A DNA stretch of 64,000 nt, taken from positions 1-64,000 of the forward strand of contig NZ_FZOF01000008.1 in the NCBI RefSeq assembly GCF_900188405.1, written 5' to 3'. Positions 27,095 to 34,837 of this stretch are shown here, in pieces. Below the pieces are notes generated by a model. It was given only the letters and a program-made list of their open reading frames with translations, was not told the DNA's origin and did no database searches. The position numbers and the translations under genes were made by a program. This DNA comes from Actinacidiphila glaucinigra. GTDB lineage: Bacteria > Actinomycetota > Actinomycetes > Streptomycetales > Streptomycetaceae. Every line of letters starts with the position of its first letter. Position 1 is the first letter of the stretch.

Positions 27095-28792
27095 GTGTTC
27101 CCCACCGTCGCCGAGGTCCTGGAACTGGACGTGCTCAGGCGGGGTTCGCCGCAGGTCGTCGCGGGCTCCGGCGGGCTGCAGCGCCCGGTCCGCTGGGTGC
27201 ACATCAGCGAGCTGGCCGACATCGCGGGCATGCTCCACGGGGGCGAGCTGGTCCTCACCACCGGCGTGATGCTGCCCGACGACAAGGAGTCGCTGGCCCG
27301 CTACATCGACGGTCTCGCCGACGTCGGCGCCGCGGGCCTCGTCGTCGAGCTGGGCCGGCGCTACGCGGACGTCCTCCCCCGCCCCCTGGTCCGCGCCGCG
27401 GAACGGCGCGGACTGCCGCTGGTGGCCCTCCGTACCGAGGTGCGCTTCGTCGCGGTGACCGAGGCCGTGCACGCCCACGTCGTCGACGCGCAGCTGACCG
27501 AGCTGCGGGCCTCGGAGGCGGTGCACCAGACCTTCAACGAACTGTCCGTGGAGGGCGCGGAGCCCGACGAGGTCGTCCGCGAGGTGGCCCGGATGGCGGG
27601 CGCGCCCGTCGTGCTGGAGAACCTCTCGCACCAGGTGCTCGCCTTCGACCCGGCAGGGCACGACCCCGAGGCCCTGCTCGACGGCTGGGAACGGCGCAGC
27701 CGCGGCGTCCACCCGTCCGGCCGCACCGGCCACGACCCGCGCACCGGCTGGCTGGTCACCGCGGTCGGGGCGCGCGGCCGGGACTGGGGGCGGCTGGTGA
27801 TCGTCGGCGAGCCCGCCCCCGTCGCCGGGCCGGAACCGGGCGAACGCCCGCACCGCCACAGCGTGCTGCTGGAGCGGGGCGCGGCCACCCTCGCGCTCAA
27901 CCGGCTGCTGGAACGCGACCGGGAGTCCCTGGAACGGCAGACCCACCGCACCCTGCTCTCCGGCATCCTCACCCATGCCCTGACCGTCTCCGACGTGGCG
28001 CTGCGCGCCCGGGCGCTGGGCGTGCCGCTGGAGGGCCGGCGGCTCGTCGGCGTCATGCTGCGGCTGCGCGGCGGACCGGCCTCGGCCGCCCTGGAGGCAC
28101 AGGCCCGGCTGCGGGACTTCACCGAGACGGCGGCCCAGGCGGTGCGCGAGCGGGGGCTGACCGCGCTCACCGGCACCCTCGACGACGGCGGCGTCGGCGT
28201 GCTGGTCTCCCTCGGCCCGTCCGACCACGAGCACACCGCGCTGGAGGAGTTCGCCGCCGCGCTCACCCGGCTGACCGAGCCCGCCCCCGACGGCGGCCCC
28301 GCCTTCGTCATGGCGGCGGGCTCCTCGGTCGGCTCGCTGCGCGACGCCCGCCGCACCCTGCTGGAGGCGGCCCAGGTCGCGGACGCCGCGATGCACGGCG
28401 GCCGCAACGAGGGGGGCAGGGCGCAGCCCTCCGAAAAAAGGGTGCCGGCGGGCGGCGGGCGCGCCTACTACCGGCTGCCGGACGTCCGGCTGCGCGGCCT
28501 GCTCCACCTCCTGCGCGACGACGCGCGGCTGCAGACGTACGTGGAGCGCGAACTCGGCCCGCTGCTCACCTACGACGCCGAGCACGGCACGGACCTCGTC
28601 CGGATCCTCACCGTCTACCTGGACGCCGGCCGCAACAAGTCGGCCGCGGCCGACGCGGCGCATCTGTCGCGGCCGTCGTTCTACGACCGCCTGCACCGCG
28701 TCGAGCGCGTCCTCGGAATCGACCTGGACCAGGTCGAGTCCTGCCTCTCGCTGCACGTGGCGCTGCTGGCGCTGGACGCGGTGCGGCGCTGA
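27095..28792 (+). CDS. PucR-family transcriptional regulator
   Basis: 565 aa from GTG 27095, preceded by the strong CGGAGGTC ribosome-binding site. The N-terminal PucR domain has RWVHISELADIAGMLHGGE and LVLTTGVML, followed by a central sensor-like region and a C-terminal helix-turn-helix (KSAAADAAHLSRPSFYDRLH). A 23-residue Gly/Gln-rich insertion (about residues 437–460; coding 28405–28470, with a run of six A) interrupts the linker before the DNA-binding half. It is divergent from the aldehyde dehydrogenase–potDABC–oxidase operon and probably regulates it. Paralogue of 9166–10725. Confidence 0.88.
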   Translation: MFPTVAEVLELDVLRRGSPQVVAGSGGLQRPVRWVHISELADIAGMLHGGELVLTTGVMLPDDKESLARYIDGLADVGAAGLVVELGRRYADVLPRPLVRAAERRGLPLVALRTEVRFVAVTEAVHAHVVDAQLTELRASEAVHQTFNELSVEGAEPDEVVREVARMAGAPVVLENLSHQVLAFDPAGHDPEALLDGWERRSRGVHPSGRTGHDPRTGWLVTAVGARGRDWGRLVIVGEPAPVAGPEPGERPHRHSVLLERGAATLALNRLLERDRESLERQTHRTLLSGILTHALTVSDVALRARALGVPLEGRRLVGVMLRLRGGPASAALEAQARLRDFTETAAQAVRERGLTALTGTLDDGGVGVLVSLGPSDHEHTALEEFAAALTRLTEPAPDGGPAFVMAAGSSVGSLRDARRTLLEAAQVADAAMHGGRNEGGRAQPSEKRVPAGGGRAYYRLPDVRLRGLLHLLRDDARLQTYVERELGPLLTYDAEHGTDLVRILTVYLDAGRNKSAAADAAHLSRPSFYDRLHRVERVLGIDLDQVESCLSLHVALLALDAVRR

Positions 28793-28813
28793 GGCCCCGC
28801 GGCCGTGCCGGGG

Positions 28814-30310
28814 TTACGGCACGTCCAGGTTCCAGTAGGTGTAGTCGTACGCGTAGCCGGGTGCGACCTCGACCTGGAAGGTGCCGTCCTCGTCGCCCTC
28901 CGGCACGACCACGGTGATGTCCCTGGTCGCGCGCTCCCCCGGGGCCAGTTCGTCGGGCAGGCCCACGCCGGTGGTCAGGTCGCGCAGGGTCTCGTCCTCG
29001 AAGTCGTCCCCGTAGGCCGTGATCTCGCTCTCGCTCAGGTCGGCGGTGTCGTCGCCGGTGTTCTCCAACTCGATGGAGAACGTGACCGCGGTGCCGCCCT
29101 CGAGCATGCTGTTCGGGAGGGCGGTCGTCCGCTGGACGTCCGACAGCGTGACGTGCACCCCGTCGTCGTAGAGCGCGGTGCCTTCGGCGTCCAGCGGTGT
29201 CTCCCAGTCGGCGTTCCGGGAGGTGACCAGGTCGTCACCGCCAGGCCCGTCGAACCAGCCCTCGTCGATCCCGCCGACCACCAGGGCGATCATGCCGCCT
29301 GCCAGGACGACGGAGATGATCCCGAGGATCAGGCCGGTCAACGCCTGCGGGCGGTTGGTCGCCTCGCCGCGCCGGGCGATCCGCAGGCCGACGATGCCGC
29401 AGGCGATGGCAGCGATGCCCAGCGGCAGGCCCAGGAAGGCCCCGAAGCAGGAGATGGCCAGGACGGCGCCCACGATGCCCAGGATCATCGCCGTCAGACC
29501 GACGCCGTTGCGGGCGACGGGCGGCGCCCACCCGCCGTAGGGGCCCATCCCGAAACCGGGGTAGCCCGGCTGGCCCGGGTAACCGGGGTAGCCGGGGTAG
29601 CCGGGGTGGGCCGGATACGCGGGGTATCCGGGAGGCCCGGGCGGCCCGGGGTAGCCGGGGAACGTTGCGTGCGGCGGCTGCGGGGGCAGGGTCACCGCCG
29701 CGTCCGGTGCGGGCGGCGCCCACGGATCGCGCGGCTGCTGCGCCGGCCCGGGCGCCTGCGCGTCCTCGGGGACCGGGCGCTTGGTCAGCGTCACCTGCTC
29801 CTGCGGCGGCTGCGGTATCGGCGGCGCCCAGGGGTTGTACCCGGCGTGCGCGCCGGGCTGCCCGTACCCGGGGGCGACGGGCACCGGCGGCGCCCATGGA
29901 TCCGGTGCCCCGGGCACCCCGGCCGGCGGCGGGGCGGGCGCGGGGTGGGCGGTCGGGACGGGGGGTGCGTCGCCCAGCGCCGCAGCCCCGCCGGGCGCGT
30001 CGGCGGGCGCCGCGGCATCCTCGGGAGCCACTGTTCCCGGCACCTTCGTGTCCTCGTCCCCTGCCGGGGCGGCCGGGGCGTCGGCGGCCGTCACATCGGC
30101 CTGCGCGCCGTCACCGGGCCCTGCATCCCCGGCCGAGTCGGCGCCGGACCCGGCGTCCGCAGGCACCGCGTCCGCGGGCGCCGGGGCGGGCAGCTCGAAG
30201 TCGGGGGTCGGCCGTGCGTCCGCCGGGGCCTCCGAGGACGACGGGGCCGCCGCTGCGGGGTTCTCGCTCGCGGCGTCGCGCGGCGTCGGGTTCTCGGGGT
30301 CGTGGGACAT
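28814..30310 (-). CDS. DUF4190-type membrane protein with Pro/Gly/Tyr-rich N-terminus
   Basis: 498 aa from ATG 30310 (good AGGAAGG upstream). Residues 1–260 are low-complexity and Ala/Pro/Asp-rich, ending in tandem GYPGYPGYPGQPGYPGF (DNA repeats at 29520–29660). Then come two membrane segments (LTAMILGIVGAVLAISCFGA; LTGLILGIISVVLAGGMIAL), characteristic of DUF4190, and an extracellular beta-rich domain (DUF4352-like) from ~365 to the end, with AVTFSIELENTGDD and ATRDITVVVPEGDEDG. No known function. Gene is convergent with the PucR gene at the 3' end. Confidence 0.75.
   Translation of the reverse strand: MSHDPENPTPRDAASENPAAAAPSSSEAPADARPTPDFELPAPAPADAVPADAGSGADSAGDAGPGDGAQADVTAADAPAAPAGDEDTKVPGTVAPEDAAAPADAPGGAAALGDAPPVPTAHPAPAPPPAGVPGAPDPWAPPVPVAPGYGQPGAHAGYNPWAPPIPQPPQEQVTLTKRPVPEDAQAPGPAQQPRDPWAPPAPDAAVTLPPQPPHATFPGYPGPPGPPGYPAYPAHPGYPGYPGYPGQPGYPGFGMGPYGGWAPPVARNGVGLTAMILGIVGAVLAISCFGAFLGLPLGIAAIACGIVGLRIARRGEATNRPQALTGLILGIISVVLAGGMIALVVGGIDEGWFDGPGGDDLVTSRNADWETPLDAEGTALYDDGVHVTLSDVQRTTALPNSMLEGGTAVTFSIELENTGDDTADLSESEITAYGDDFEDETLRDLTTGVGLPDELAPGERATRDITVVVPEGDEDGTFQVEVAPGYAYDYTYWNLDVP
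29520..29660. repeat. Coding tandem repeat (GYP-rich)
   Basis: Imperfect tandem ~9-bp units built on ggggtagcc encode GYPGYPGYPGQPGYPGF on the minus strand. The array is inside the DUF4190-type gene and could vary in copy number between strains. Confidence 0.6.
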
Positions 30311-30424
30311 CGCTGCCTTCCTGGTGGCTACGTCGGGCAATGCTATGGCCTGCGAAGACGCCGGACGGAGGCAATTTCGTGTTTACGATGGCCGTTGCCG
30401 ACCACCCCGCAGGAGGATCACCCC

Positions 30425-31459
30425 ATGTCCGACACCGCGTCACCCCTCGACGCCTTCATCGCGGGGCTCCCGAAGGCCGAGCTCCACGTGCACCACGTCG
30501 GCTCGGCCTCGCCCCGCATCGTGGCGGAGCTGGCCGCGCGGCACCCGGATTCCAAGGTGCCGACCGACCCCGCCGCCCTCGCCGAGTACTTCAGCTTCCG
30601 GGACTTCGCCCACTTCATCGAGGTCTATCTCTCCGTCGTCGACCTGATCCGCGACGCGGAGGACGTGCGGCTGCTGACGTACGAGGTCGCCCGCGACATG
30701 GTGCGGCAGAACATCCGCTACGCCGAGCTGACCGTGACCCCGTACAGCTCCGTGCGCCGCGGCATCCCGGACCGGGCGTTCGTGGAGGCGATCGAGGACG
30801 CCCGCAAGGCGGCCGAGGCGGAGTTCGGCATCGTGCTGCGCTGGTGCTTCGACATCCCGGGCGAGGCCGGGCTGGCCTCCGCGGAGGAGACCGCCCGCAT
30901 CGCCACCGAGCTGCAACCGGACGGGCTGGTCAGCTTCGGGCTGGGCGGGCCCGAGATCGGCGTGCCCCGCCCGCAGTTCAAGCCGTACTTCGACCGCGCC
31001 CGCGCCGCCGGCCTGCACAGCGCGCCGCACGCGGGCGAGACCACCGGCCCGCAGACGATCTGGGACGCCCTGCGCGAGCTGGGCGCCGAGCGCATCGGCC
31101 ACGGCACCAGCGCCACCCAGGACCCGCGCCTGCTGGACCACCTGGCCGAGCACCGCATCCCGCTGGAGGTCTGCCCGACCTCCAACATCGCCACCCGCGC
31201 CGTCGCCACGCTCGACGAGCACCCCGTCAAGGAGATGGTGGCCGCGGGCGTGCTCGTCACCATCAACAGCGACGACCCGCCGATGTTCGGCACCGACCTC
31301 AACACCGAGTACGCGGTGGCCGCGCGGCTGCTGCAGCTCGACGAGGGCGGCCTGGCCCAGCTCGCCAGGAACGCCGTCGAGGCCTCCTTCCTCGACGCCC
31401 CGGGCAAGGCGAAGCTCACCGCCGAGATCGACTCCTACCTGGCGGGATGGCAGCGCTAG
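30425..31459 (+). CDS. Adenosine deaminase-family enzyme, possible 6-aminodeoxyfutalosine deaminase
   Basis: 344 aa, TIM-barrel amidohydrolase of the adenosine deaminase family. Metal and catalytic residues: His21 and His23 (ELHVHHVGSASP), His202 and Glu205 (PHAGET), His226 (ERIGHGTSA), Asp283 (NSDDPPMFGT). The usual HLHLDG of adenosine deaminases is replaced by HVHHVGSAS, so the substrate pocket differs. A streptomycete member of this family, Sav2595, was shown to deaminate 6-aminodeoxyfutalosine in menaquinone synthesis; I think this is its orthologue, but that rests on recollection of family and locus. ATG 30425 has GGAGGATCACCCC upstream. It overlaps the next gene by 13 bp. Confidence 0.8.
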   Translation: MSDTASPLDAFIAGLPKAELHVHHVGSASPRIVAELAARHPDSKVPTDPAALAEYFSFRDFAHFIEVYLSVVDLIRDAEDVRLLTYEVARDMVRQNIRYAELTVTPYSSVRRGIPDRAFVEAIEDARKAAEAEFGIVLRWCFDIPGEAGLASAEETARIATELQPDGLVSFGLGGPEIGVPRPQFKPYFDRARAAGLHSAPHAGETTGPQTIWDALRELGAERIGHGTSATQDPRLLDHLAEHRIPLEVCPTSNIATRAVATLDEHPVKEMVAAGVLVTINSDDPPMFGTDLNTEYAVAARLLQLDEGGLAQLARNAVEASFLDAPGKAKLTAEIDSYLAGWQR

Positions 31460-32109
31460 CGATCGCCCACCGCGGCGACCCGTACCGCCACCGCGAGAAC
31501 ACCCTGCCCTCGCTGCGCAGCGCGGCCGGCGCGGGGGCGGACGCGGTGGAGATGGACGTGCGCCTGACCCGCGACGGGGTGCCGGTGCTGCTCCACGACC
31601 CCACGCTCAAGCGGCTGTGGGGCGTGGAGTCCGCCGTCGCGGCCCTGGCCGTCGGCCGGCTGCCGGCGGGCGTCCCGACGCTGTACGAGGCGCTGGCCGC
31701 GGTCGGCGGCTGCCGGGCCCTGATCGACCTCACCCTGCCGGAGTCCGCGGGCCCGGTGCTCTCCGCGGTCCGGGACGCGGGCGCCGGGGACCGTACGTAC
31801 TACTGCGGCGAGGCGGCCGCCGTCCTCGCGGTCCGGGACCGCGACCCGGCCGCCGAGATCGCGCTGACCTGGAAGACCTCGGCGCCCGTGCCACCGCTGC
31901 TGCTCGCGGAGCTGCGGCCGCGCTGGATCAACCTGCGCTTCGGGCTGGTGCGCGCGCCGCTGGTGGAGTGGGCGCGCGGCGAGGGCCTGCTGGTCGGCGC
32001 CTGGACGGTGGATCTGCGCCGGACGATGCGGCGGCTGGAGCGGCTGGGCGTCGACGCCGTCACCAGCAACCGCATCGACGTGCTGCGTGCGGAACTCGGC
32101 GGCCGGTGA
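31447..32109 (+). CDS. Glycerophosphodiester phosphodiesterase domain protein
   Basis: 220 aa. GDPD motifs: IAHRGDPYRHRENTLPSL near the N-terminus and VEMDVRLTRDGVPVLLHD. No signal peptide, so it is probably cytosolic. It cleaves glycerophosphodiesters to glycerol-3-phosphate and an alcohol. ATG 31447 overlaps the deaminase stop (TAG at 31457–31459), which couples the two genes. Confidence 0.87.
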   Translation: MAALAIAHRGDPYRHRENTLPSLRSAAGAGADAVEMDVRLTRDGVPVLLHDPTLKRLWGVESAVAALAVGRLPAGVPTLYEALAAVGGCRALIDLTLPESAGPVLSAVRDAGAGDRTYYCGEAAAVLAVRDRDPAAEIALTWKTSAPVPPLLLAELRPRWINLRFGLVRAPLVEWARGEGLLVGAWTVDLRRTMRRLERLGVDAVTSNRIDVLRAELGGR

Positions 32110-32145
32110 GCCGCTCCGGCCCGGCGCCGGACGACCGTCGGTCCG

Positions 32146-32646
32146 TCACACGCCGGCGGGCACGGGCGACGCCGTGCCGGAGTGCTCCAGCCTCTTGATC
32201 ATCCGCCGCAGCACCAGCAGCGGCACGATGCCGAAGACGCCGAAGGCCATGTCGATCGGCATCCACCACAGCGGCAGGCCGCGCAGCGGGATGCAGATCG
32301 CGGCGAGCGGGATGATCCCGACGCAGGCGATCATCGCCCACTCCACGACCCAGACGTTGCGCACCGGGTCGCGCCAGACGCCGTAGAAGGCGACGGCGAT
32401 CACCAGGTGCGCGAAGGCGAGCCAGTCCGTGCCGTAGAGCATGAACGGGTACTTCGCGTCGGTGGCGTCCAGCCCCTCCCGCACGTGGGAGATCCAGTCG
32501 CCGACGGCTCCGGGCAGACCCCAGCCGTCCACCCACCGCACCTCGTGCACCAGCGGGAACGCGGTCGCGCCGCTCAGCACCAGGCACACCACGAAGACAA
32601 CGAGCCAGGCGCGTATGCGCTGTTCAAGAGATCTTCGATCCTCCAT
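32146..32646 (-). CDS. Small four-helix membrane protein, unknown function
   Basis: 166 aa with about four membrane segments (e.g. IRAWLVVFVVCLVLSG; LAFAHLVIAVAFYGVW; WVVEWAMIACVGIIPLAAIC). It includes WVDGWGLPG in the first loop and VRNVWVVEW. It does not contain residues I recognise as catalytic. Convergent with the GDPD gene and 84 bp downstream of the aldehyde dehydrogenase gene. Confidence 0.75.
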   Translation of the reverse strand: MEDRRSLEQRIRAWLVVFVVCLVLSGATAFPLVHEVRWVDGWGLPGAVGDWISHVREGLDATDAKYPFMLYGTDWLAFAHLVIAVAFYGVWRDPVRNVWVVEWAMIACVGIIPLAAICIPLRGLPLWWMPIDMAFGVFGIVPLLVLRRMIKRLEHSGTASPVPAGV

Positions 32647-32672
32647 GGCCCGGAGCGTACGCGCACATGCCG

Positions 32673-32704
32673 CGGCCCCGGACGCGGGGGTCGCTCCGGG
32701 GCCG
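32673..32704 (-). terminator. Hairpin terminator after aldehyde dehydrogenase gene
   Basis: CGGCCCCGGA (32673–32682) and TCCGGGGCCG (32695–32704) form a 10-bp stem with a 12-nt loop. It lies 26 nt downstream of the stop codon at 32730. Confidence 0.6.
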
Positions 32705-32729
32705 TGGCGTGGGCTCGCGCCCTGCGGCG

Positions 32730-34166
32730 TCAGCCGTCCAGGGACGTCATGACGTGCTTGATGCGGGTGTAGTCCTCGAAGCCGTAGGCGGACAGGTCCT
32801 TGCCGTAGCCGGACTTCTTGAAGCCGCCGTGCGGCATCTCCGCGACCAGCGGGATGTGGGTGTTGATCCACACGCAGCCGAAGTCGAGGCGCTTGGACAT
32901 GCGCATCGCACGGGCGTGGTCCTTGGTCCACACCGAGGAGGCCAGGGCGTACTCGACGCCGTTCGCCCACTCGACGGCCTGGTCCTCGTCGGAGAAGGAC
33001 TGGACGGTGATGACCGGGCCGAAGACCTCGTTCTGGATGATCTCGTCGTCCTGCTTGAGGCCGGAGACGACGGTCGGGGCGTAGAAGTAGCCCTTCTCGC
33101 CGACGCGGTGGCCGCCCGCCTCGACCTTGGCGTGCGCGGGGAGGCGCTCGATGAAGCCGGTGACCTGGGCGAGCTGGTTGGCGTTGTTCAGCGGGCCGTA
33201 CAGCACGTCCTCGTCGTCCGCGGCGCCGGTCTTGGTGTCGGCGGCGGTCTTGGCGAGCTGGGCCACGAACTCGTCGTGGATCGACTCGTGGACCAGGACG
33301 CGGGTGGCGGCGGTGCAGTCCTGGCCGGCGTTGAAGTAGCCGGCGACGGCGATGTCCTCGACCGCCTTGGCGATGTCGGTGTCCTGGAAGACCACGACCG
33401 GGGCCTTGCCGCCGAGTTCGAGGTGGACCCGCTTGACGTCCTTGGCGGCGCTGCCGGCCACCTGGATGCCGGCGCGGACCGAGCCGGTGATGGAGGCCAT
33501 CGCCGGGGTCGGGTGCTCGACCATCAGCCGGCCCGTCTCGCGGTCGCCGCAGACGACGTTGAAGACGCCCTTGGGCAGGATCCCGCCGATGATCTCGGCG
33601 ATCAGCACGGTGGAGGCCGGGGTGGTGTCCGAGGGCTTCAGCACGACCGTGTTGCCCGCGGCGATCGCCGGGGCGAACTTCCACACGGCCATCATCATCG
33701 GGTAGTTCCACGGGGCGACCTGGGCGCAGACACCGACCGGCTCACGGCGCACGATCGAGGTCATGCCCTCCATGTACTCGCCGGCCGAGCGGCCCTCGAG
33801 CAGACGGGCAGCGCCCGCGAAGAAGCGGATCTGATCGACCATGGGAGGGATCTCCTCGCTGGCCGTCAGCCCGATCGGCTTGCCGGTGTTCTCGCTCTCG
33901 ACGGCCACCAGCTCGTCCGCGCGCGCCTCGAAGGCGTCCGCGATCTTCAGCAGCGCCTTCTGGCGCTCGGAGGGCGTCGTGTCGCGCCAGGCCGGGAAGG
34001 CGGCCGCGGCCGCGGCCATCGCCGCGTCGACATCGGCGGCGGCGGAGAGCGGCGCGGTCGCGTAGACCTCGCCGGTGGCGGGGTTCACCACGTCGGTGGT
34101 GCGCCCGTCGGCGGCGTCGCGGAATTCTCCGTTGATGTGGTTGCGCAAGGTACGGAGCTCGCTCAC
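32730..34166 (-). CDS. Aldehyde dehydrogenase, gamma-aminobutyraldehyde-type
   Basis: 478 aa from GTG 34166, preceded by GGGAGAGG. Catalytic residues: Asn154 (APWNYPMM), Glu250 (LELGGK), Cys284 (GQDCTAATR). The C-terminus has AEMPHGGFKKSGYGKDLSA, as in the PatD/GbsA group. It probably oxidises aminobutyraldehyde produced by the SpuC-like transaminase encoded divergently. The 147-bp intergenic region to the Lrp gene carries the candidate control elements. Confidence 0.88.
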   Translation of the reverse strand: MSELRTLRNHINGEFRDAADGRTTDVVNPATGEVYATAPLSAAADVDAAMAAAAAAFPAWRDTTPSERQKALLKIADAFEARADELVAVESENTGKPIGLTASEEIPPMVDQIRFFAGAARLLEGRSAGEYMEGMTSIVRREPVGVCAQVAPWNYPMMMAVWKFAPAIAAGNTVVLKPSDTTPASTVLIAEIIGGILPKGVFNVVCGDRETGRLMVEHPTPAMASITGSVRAGIQVAGSAAKDVKRVHLELGGKAPVVVFQDTDIAKAVEDIAVAGYFNAGQDCTAATRVLVHESIHDEFVAQLAKTAADTKTGAADDEDVLYGPLNNANQLAQVTGFIERLPAHAKVEAGGHRVGEKGYFYAPTVVSGLKQDDEIIQNEVFGPVITVQSFSDEDQAVEWANGVEYALASSVWTKDHARAMRMSKRLDFGCVWINTHIPLVAEMPHGGFKKSGYGKDLSAYGFEDYTRIKHVMTSLDG

Positions 34167-34313
34167 TGCACCTCTCCCTGTTCCTGTCCGATGTGTGAGA
34201 CGGCCACCAGCCTACCTGCAGCACTGCGGTATTCGACATAGCCGAAACTCCAAAACAATGGATTCCGTGAGATTCGAGCCCTCAAACCACGGATTTCATC
34301 GATCGGGGGTTGC

Positions 34314-34835
34314 GTGACGGCTGACCTCTCGTGCACAGTGGGGTGCGTGGCCACTCGTACTCCGGATCACAGGGGCGCCAACGGTGCCCTCGTGATCGAT
34401 TCCGTCTCCAAGGCGATCATCGAACAGCTCCAGGAGGACGGCAGGCGTCCGTACGCCGCCATCGGCAAGGCCGTGGGCCTGTCCGAGGCGGCCGTGCGCC
34501 AGCGCGTCCAGAAGCTGCTCGACCAGGGCGTCATGCAGATCGTCGCCGTCACCGACCCGCTCACCGTGGGGTTCCGGCGGCAGGCGATGGTCGGCATCAA
34601 CGTCGAGGGCGACATCGAACCCGTCGCCGACGCGCTCGCGGAGATGACGGAGGTCGAGTACGTCGTCGTGACCGCGGGCTCCTTCGACCTGCTGATCGAG
34701 ATCGTCTGCGAGGACGACGACCATCTCCTGGAGACGATCAACAAGCGGATCCGCACGCTGCCCGGCGTGCGGTCCACCGAGAGCTTCGTCTACCTCAAGC
34801 TCCGGAAGCAGACCTACACCTGGGGAACCAGATAG
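34314..34835 (+). CDS. Lrp/AsnC-family transcriptional regulator
   Basis: 173 aa from GTG 34314 (GGGGGTTGC upstream); an alternative GTG at 34347 would give 162 aa. The helix-turn-helix is DGRRPYAAIGKAVGLSEAAVR (recognition SEAAVRQRVQKL), then the RAM effector domain (VVVTAGSFDLLIEIVCED). Lrp-family regulators sense amino acids or related metabolites and control catabolic operons. The next gene starts two bases after its stop, so it is co-transcribed with the transaminase and divergent from the aldehyde dehydrogenase it presumably controls. Confidence 0.87.
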   Translation: MTADLSCTVGCVATRTPDHRGANGALVIDSVSKAIIEQLQEDGRRPYAAIGKAVGLSEAAVRQRVQKLLDQGVMQIVAVTDPLTVGFRRQAMVGINVEGDIEPVADALAEMTEVEYVVVTAGSFDLLIEIVCEDDDHLLETINKRIRTLPGVRSTESFVYLKLRKQTYTWGTR

Positions 34836-34837
34836 CC

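Noticed and set aside
23924..28792. A very long plus-strand open frame of about 1,600 codons across the pot operon.
   Set aside because: High GC leaves long antisense frames open; the first 1,050 codons are antisense to potD, potA and the aldehyde dehydrogenase. Only the portion from 27095 has coding features (PucR).
29520..29660. Short tandem DNA repeats considered as a CRISPR array.
   Set aside because: Units are ~9 bp, lie inside a coding frame and have no spacers; they encode GYP repeats.
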